Of a DNA stretch of 64,000 nt, positions 59,788 to 64,000 are shown in pieces. The stretch covers positions 496,001-560,000 of the forward strand of contig CBDCTD010000003.1 of the NCBI GenBank assembly GCA_965222095.1, read 5' to 3'. The notes below the pieces were generated by a model. The model was not told where the DNA came from, did no database searches, and worked only from the letters and a program-made list of their open reading frames with translations. Numbering within the stretch: position 1 is the first letter of the stretch; every line of letters starts with the position of its first letter. Made by a program: the position numbers and the translations under genes. Source of the DNA: G963668345 sp965222095. Its GTDB lineage: Bacteria > Acidobacteriota > Terriglobia > Bryobacterales > UBA6623.

Positions 59788-60333
59788 TGCCCCCAGGAAC
59801 GACCTCTATCCCCCTATGCTGCCTCGAAAAAAGCCGCCGAAACCCTTTGCTATACCTACCACTACTTGCACGGGCTCGACGTCACGGTGCTGCGCTACTT
59901 CACGGTCTACGGTCCGGCGGGACGACCCGACATGAGCTTGTTCCGCTTCATCCAATGGATAACGGAAGATCGCCCGGTTTTGGTCTACGGCGACGGCACG
60001 CAGTCACGCGACTTCACCTATGTCGACGATATAGCCCGGGGAACCGTCGCGGCGCTCAAGCCCCGTGGCTTCGATGTCATCAACCTGGGATCGGATCGGC
60101 CCCTAGTTTTGAACGACGCCATCCGCCTGATCGAAAGTATTGTGGGACGCCAAGCGCTAATCAAGTTCGAGCCGGCCCACGCCGCGGACGTAACCGCCAC
60201 TTGGGCGAATATCGATCGGGCGCGAGAACGCCTTGGCTGGGAGCCGCAAGTCAGCCACGAACAGGGGGTCGAACGAGCCATCGAATGGTACAACGAGAAC
60301 CGCGATTGGGCTCGCGAGATCCAGACGGGTTAG
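59788..60333 (+). pseudogene. NAD-dependent epimerase/dehydratase, C-terminal fragment
   Basis: Conserved sequence begins at about 59791 with RPLSPYAASKKAAETL, which contains the catalytic Y-x3-K. It continues with HGLDVTVLRYFTVYGPAGRPDMSLFRF, GDGTQSRDFTYVDDIARGTVAAL and ADVTATWANIDRARERLGW to a natural stop. The N-terminal NAD-binding half (GxxGxxG, about 140 residues) is missing. This half is the sugar-nucleotide binding part of an extended SDR. No start codon with a ribosome site is present. It abuts the glycosyltransferase fragment head to head. Confidence 0.85.
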
Positions 60334-60413
60334 ATAGATATCAGCCGCCCTACGCTCCCTCGGCCGTAAAGACATCCTCTCCCCGTGCCGATTCTCCTCT
60401 GGATGCAGTTGGC

Positions 60414-61466
60414 ATGAACTCCGGCTCTGAGGCATGCGACGAGAAGGCCCGTCGACTGGACGGGGTCGACTCGCCTCGCAACTCTCGCTCGGCAGAGAAC
60501 GGATCAGCCTCGCCGCTAGCCCACGTTTCGCACCGTCTGCGCTGCCCGGTGTGCAGGGGCAGAATCCGACGCGAGACCGAGACCTGCGCTTGCCTAAGCC
60601 CGACATGCGGAAGACGGTTCGCGGTCATCGACGGTGTGCCCCTACTACTGGACGAGAAGTCGAGCGTATTTCAACCCCAAGATTTTCAACGGAGGAAGAA
60701 CCCGTTTTCACCAGGCCCCACAAATAGCGCGAAGCTCTGGGCCAGCCGTGCCCTGCCCACGATCAGCAAGAACGTTCGCGCGAGGGAAAACTACCTGCGG
60801 TTTGCTGGGCTGCTGAAAAATGGTTCTGCCAAACCCCATGTACTCGTTATCGGAGGAGCAACCGTCGGAGCCGGCTTGCAATCCATCCTTTTCCGGCCTT
60901 CGATAAACTTCGTCGAATCCGACGTCTATTTGAGCGAGCGAACAGCATTGGTTTGCGACGCTCACGACATCCCCTTTGAGGACGAAACGTTCGATGGCGT
61001 GATCGTGCAGGCTGTGCTCGAACATGTGGCCGATTCTAACCGCTGCGTCGAGGAGATCCATCGTGTGCTGAAGATGGACGGTGTAGTTTACGCCGACACG
61101 CCCTTCATGCAGCAGGTTCACGCGGGAGGCCACGACTTCACGAGATTTACGCATGTGGGACAGAGGCGCTTGTTCCGAAAGTTTGAAGAGGTCTCTAGCG
61201 GCGCAAGCTGCGGACCGGCCATGGCCCTGGCGTGGGCCTACCAGTATTTTCTGCTGAGCTTTGTCCGCTCCCCGACTGCGCGACGGGCCACCATCGCTTT
61301 TGCCCGCGTGACGGGTTTCTGGTTGAAATATCTTGATTACTACCTTGTCCGGCAACCGGGGTCGATCGACGCGGCTTCCGCGCTCTACTTCTTAGGGAGA
61401 AAAAGCAATCGCAGCCTTTCGGACGCCGAGATCGTGAGCCACTATCGGGGTCTGCAGGTCGGCTAG
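60414..61466 (+). CDS. Class I SAM-dependent methyltransferase with N-terminal zinc ribbon
   Basis: From ATG 60414 the protein has 350 residues. Residues 44-75 form a Trm112-like zinc ribbon (CPVCRGRIRRETETCACLSPTC). The methyltransferase core follows with VLVIGGATVGAGL (SAM loop), FVESDVYLSERTALVCDAHDIPF, FDGVIVQAVLEHVADSNRCVEEIHRVLKMDG and QQVHAGGHDFTRFTHVGQRRLF. The C-terminal half has hydrophobic stretches. It lies in the sugar cluster and may modify a glycan or its lipid carrier. The frame is open far upstream, but that part overlaps the epimerase fragment and is not conserved-looking. Confidence 0.82.
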   Translation: MNSGSEACDEKARRLDGVDSPRNSRSAENGSASPLAHVSHRLRCPVCRGRIRRETETCACLSPTCGRRFAVIDGVPLLLDEKSSVFQPQDFQRRKNPFSPGPTNSAKLWASRALPTISKNVRARENYLRFAGLLKNGSAKPHVLVIGGATVGAGLQSILFRPSINFVESDVYLSERTALVCDAHDIPFEDETFDGVIVQAVLEHVADSNRCVEEIHRVLKMDGVVYADTPFMQQVHAGGHDFTRFTHVGQRRLFRKFEEVSSGASCGPAMALAWAYQYFLLSFVRSPTARRATIAFARVTGFWLKYLDYYLVRQPGSIDAASALYFLGRKSNRSLSDAEIVSHYRGLQVG

Positions 61467-61587
61467 TAGTCCGTTTCATAAGTTCGGTCACGTATGTCTA
61501 GAAGCCAGGTGGACGATCGGGAACTTCGGGTAAGGCGTGCCGGTCGTGCCGCGCCTCTACCTTTCCAGGCACCCAACCGATCCGTAG

Positions 61588-61607
61588 GGGCACAGCATGC
61601 TGTGCCC
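61588..61607. repeat. Palindrome of the CCCCTACA family, reverse orientation
   Basis: GGGCACAGCATGCTGTGCCC is a perfect palindrome with the conserved tail on its left (CGTAGGGG at 61583-61590). It lies 24 bases upstream of the GT4 gene start. Confidence 0.6.
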
Positions 61608-61630
61608 GCCGCGCCGCACGAAGCGAAGCC

Positions 61631-62827
61631 ATGAGAGTTTCCGTTGTATTGGAACATCGCTTTGTCCGAACGCCCGATAGCAAAGTGTGGACCGACGGTC
61701 CGTTTCCGCACTCGTTTTTCGCCCGGTACCTCACAACTTTCGACGGCGTGAGTGTAGTCGCGCGGCTTCGGGAGGTAGACACTCCAAACACGAACTGGCG
61801 ACGGGCCGGAGGAGAGGGAGTCTCCTTCTGCTCGGTGCCCTACTACGTGGGGCCTGGTCAGTATCTCGTGCGGGCACCCCAGGTGCGTTCCCGGGCCCGG
61901 CAGGGCGTTGGCCGTCAGGAAGCCGTGATCCTCCGAGTGCCTTCTCAGGTGGCCATCTGCGTGGAGCCGTTTCTGAGGGCAATCGATCAGCCCTACGGTC
62001 TGGAAGTGGTTGGCGACCCCCACGACGCGCTCTCTCCGCGTGCCAGCCGCCACCCTCTCGGGAGCCTGTTCCGATGGCACCATTGCCGTCAACTCAAAGA
62101 CCAGTGCGCAGGGGCGTGTGCGGCCGCCTACGTCGCGGGCGGGGTACTCAGAGAGCGCTACCCGCCCGCGCCAGAGACGTTCACGGCAACCTATTCGAGC
62201 GTCGAGCTGCCGCAGGAATACTTCGCTACCCAACCTCGCGACTTACGCCCAAGGAAGGTTCCGTTTCGACTGATCAGCGTAGGCTCGCTGGAGCACCTTT
62301 ACAAGGCCCCCGATGTGCTCATCGATGCGGTCGGTGCGTGCGTGCGGCAAGGATGGGATCTCGAACTTCGCTTCGTTGGAGGAGGTTGCCGGCAGGCAGC
62401 CCTCGAATGCCGCGCCAACCGTCTCGGCCTGGCAAGCCGGGTTTGCTTCCTGGGACATTTGCCGGCGGGCACTGCTATCCGCACTGAGCTTGACCGCGCC
62501 GACCTGTTTGTCCTTCCCTCCCGTCAAGAGGGACTTCCACGGGCGATGATCGAAGCGATGGCGCGTGGGTTGCCCTGCATCGGAACGGATGTCGGGGGGA
62601 TTCCAGAACTGCTGGATCGAACCGACTTGGTGGCGACCGATGACGTCGGAGGACTGGCCGGAAAAATCACTGAGGTGCTATCTGACCCGGAACGCCTGCG
62701 GTCTATGTCTGTGCGCAATTGGAGAAGAGCGCACGACTATCAGGAAGAAGCTCTTCGTCCCAAACGCGACCGCTTTTACCGCTATTTGAGAACTCGAACC
62801 GAACAGTGGCTGAAAGCGACCAGCTAA
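61631..62827 (+). CDS. GT4-family glycosyltransferase
   Basis: The 398-residue protein has the GT-B fold of family 4. The N-terminal domain starts MRVSVVLEHRF and contains GLEVVGDPHDAL. The C-terminal donor domain has LISVGSLEHLYKAPDVLIDAV, LRFVGGG, RVCFLGHLPAG and the nucleotide-sugar motif LPSRQEGLPRAMIEAMARGLPCIGTDVGGIPELL with its Glu pair. It transfers a sugar from a nucleotide donor in a surface-polysaccharide pathway; the donor and acceptor are unknown. Confidence 0.92.
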   Translation: MRVSVVLEHRFVRTPDSKVWTDGPFPHSFFARYLTTFDGVSVVARLREVDTPNTNWRRAGGEGVSFCSVPYYVGPGQYLVRAPQVRSRARQGVGRQEAVILRVPSQVAICVEPFLRAIDQPYGLEVVGDPHDALSPRASRHPLGSLFRWHHCRQLKDQCAGACAAAYVAGGVLRERYPPAPETFTATYSSVELPQEYFATQPRDLRPRKVPFRLISVGSLEHLYKAPDVLIDAVGACVRQGWDLELRFVGGGCRQAALECRANRLGLASRVCFLGHLPAGTAIRTELDRADLFVLPSRQEGLPRAMIEAMARGLPCIGTDVGGIPELLDRTDLVATDDVGGLAGKITEVLSDPERLRSMSVRNWRRAHDYQEEALRPKRDRFYRYLRTRTEQWLKATS

Positions 62828-62991
62828 ACCGCCGCCGCTATCGGTGCCGTTTGGACCGTACCGCCGGTGAGTTTTGTCAACAACCTGCTAAAGCACTGGC
62901 TGGCGCTGGTCGATCGACTTCAAGAATACGCTTCCCCCAAACGGTAGGTCCACTAGCCACCTGGCCGCGTGACCCGGTGGACAGAGAGTCT

Positions 62992-64000
62992 GTGACTACT
63001 CCCAAGACCGTGTTTTCAAACCGCCGGGTCGCAAACATTCTCGTCATCGGCGGAGCCGGCTACATCGGCAGCGTCCTTGTGAGACAGTTGCTCGCCCGCG
63101 GCTACCGAGTTCGAGTTCTGGATCGGTTGATGTTCGGCCGCGAACCGATCCTCGATTTGTCATTTTTGCCCAGCTTTGAATTGCTTGAAGGGGACTTTCG
63201 GAACGTCTCCAGTCTCGCGAAAGCAATGCAGCAGATGGATGCCCTGATCCACTTAGGAGCTATCGTCGGAGACCCCGCCTGTGCCGCCGACGAGCGAGCA
63301 GCCCTCGAGACCAACTACGAGGCTACAACGCTAGTCGCGCAGACTGCGAGGGATCTGGGCGTATCGAGGGTGGTCTTCGCGTCCACCTGTAGCGTCTACG
63401 GTACCAGCCACCAAGCCGTTGATGAGACGGCTGTCCCGCGACCGGTTTCGCTTTACGCAGCGACCAAGGCCGATTCCGAGAGGGTCTTGCTGGCTTCCGG
63501 GCGGGGAAGCTTCCATCCCACGGTCTTGCGAATTGGAACCGCGTTCGGGTGGTCCCATCGACCTCGTTTCGACTTGGCTGTGAATCTACTGACCGCAAGG
63601 GCGCAGGTCGAAGGCAAGATCGTAGTCTATAACTCGGACCAATGGCGACCCTTCATTCACGTGCGCGATGTTGGATCCGCGTTCTGCCGGGTACTGGAGG
63701 CACCCTTGGGGAAAGTGAGCGGCCAAATCTTTAACGTAGGCTCCAACGAAACCAATCACCAACTCATCGATGTAGCCCGAACGATCCGTCGGGTCTTCCC
63801 CGAGGTCTCCGTCGTTTATGAAACCAACTCGGACCGCAGGGACTATAGAGTCAGTTTCGACAAGATCCGCGGTGTTTTGGGATTCGAATGCGGGACGTCG
63901 CTGCGCCAAGGTATTCTGGAAGTCTCCCAGGCGCTCGGGCGCGGAGATGTCGGAGACTACACCGATCCCATCTATCACAACCACCGACGGGTCGTGTCGC
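62992..64000 (+). CDS. NAD-dependent epimerase/dehydratase, 3' end outside the window
   Basis: The frame from GTG 62992 is open to the end of the window (336 codons) and is an almost complete extended SDR. GGAGYIGSVLVRQLLARG (NAD site) is at residues 20-37, the Ser/Thr site is in FASTCSVYG, the catalytic Tyr-Lys is in SLYAATKADSE, and PFIHVRDVGSAF, FNVGSNETNHQLIDVA and DYRVSFDKIRGVLGF follow. The enzyme makes a nucleotide-linked sugar for the cluster. The start choice is uncertain (no strong ribosome site). The 164 bases before it carry a short frame NLLKHWLALVDRLQEYASPK that may be the tail of a lost gene. Confidence 0.9.
   Translation, partial: MTTPKTVFSNRRVANILVIGGAGYIGSVLVRQLLARGYRVRVLDRLMFGREPILDLSFLPSFELLEGDFRNVSSLAKAMQQMDALIHLGAIVGDPACAADERAALETNYEATTLVAQTARDLGVSRVVFASTCSVYGTSHQAVDETAVPRPVSLYAATKADSERVLLASGRGSFHPTVLRIGTAFGWSHRPRFDLAVNLLTARAQVEGKIVVYNSDQWRPFIHVRDVGSAFCRVLEAPLGKVSGQIFNVGSNETNHQLIDVARTIRRVFPEVSVVYETNSDRRDYRVSFDKIRGVLGFECGTSLRQGILEVSQALGRGDVGDYTDPIYHNHRRVVS

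Noticed and set aside
59721..60413. N-terminal extension of the zinc-ribbon methyltransferase
   Set aside because: The frame is open but overlaps the conserved epimerase fragment in another frame and lacks plausible protein sequence; ATG 60414 is the better start.

Overview
The window is GC-rich bacterial chromosome, most likely from an Acidobacteriota bacterium of the Solibacter/Bryobacterales type. The basis is inference from gene content: TIGR03437-type domains (a family first described in Solibacter) on a secreted sugar dehydrogenase and in a second gene remnant, a neighbouring PSD1-type cytochrome c / DUF1501 gene pair, a tonB-exbB-exbD-exbD-TPR lipoprotein operon, and a two-subunit methylmalonyl-CoA mutase. 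No rRNA, tRNA or CRISPR array was found.

Layout. 1-3.4 kb: 3' part of a Gfo/Idh/MocA oxidoreductase, then a damaged PSD1/DUF1501 pair in which the cytochrome gene is fused to the tail of a hicB antitoxin followed by a hicA stub. 3.6-7 kb: a heat-shock locus, hsp20 and a broken clpB, with a consensus promoter inside an inverted repeat. 7.3-11.4 kb: a TylF-type methyltransferase with an internal stop, a 2OG-Fe(II) oxygenase, an IS630 element beside a TIGR03437 remnant, nikR and an acpS stub. 11.7-18.6 kb: a VTT membrane protein, a divergent dihydropteroate-synthase paralogue, a single-domain Clp-type AAA+ ATPase, an aminotransferase and acetoacetyl-CoA synthetase. 18.7-22.3 kb: two IS1380 copies; a third is at 42.2-43.8 kb. 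22.6-25.8 kb: a twice-frameshifted 2OG oxygenase and a disrupted sugar dehydrogenase. 25.8-28.6 kb: a gene-free, repeat-rich stretch. 28.6-40.2 kb: a mostly intact housekeeping block (tgt, yajC, secD, secF, tonB, exbB, two exbD, TPR lipoprotein, bifunctional RSH). 40.4-46.1 kb: B12-binding and catalytic subunits of methylmalonyl-CoA mutase, a YceH homologue, IS1380 and a membrane protein. 46.9-55 kb: a PafA-like phosphatase, small proteins, a pentapeptide-repeat protein and a signalling pair (HD-GYP response regulator, haem-PAS hybrid kinase). 55.3-58.9 kb: korA-korB and a CBS protein. 58.9 kb to the end: a surface-polysaccharide cluster whose first two genes are truncated at one shared junction.

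Two themes stand out. First, gene erosion: about a dozen genes carry in-frame or frame-breaking deletions, homopolymer frameshifts, a nonsense codon or truncation, while the housekeeping block is clean. This may be genuine decay or partly consensus error. Second, intergenic DNA is full of short non-coding elements. Several are flanked by TA within CTAG, as is the resident IS630 element, and three of them end exactly on the TAG stop codon of a gene (secD, the mutase B12 subunit, the PafA-like phosphatase). A further small family of palindromes with a conserved CCCCTACA tail sits inside and outside these elements.
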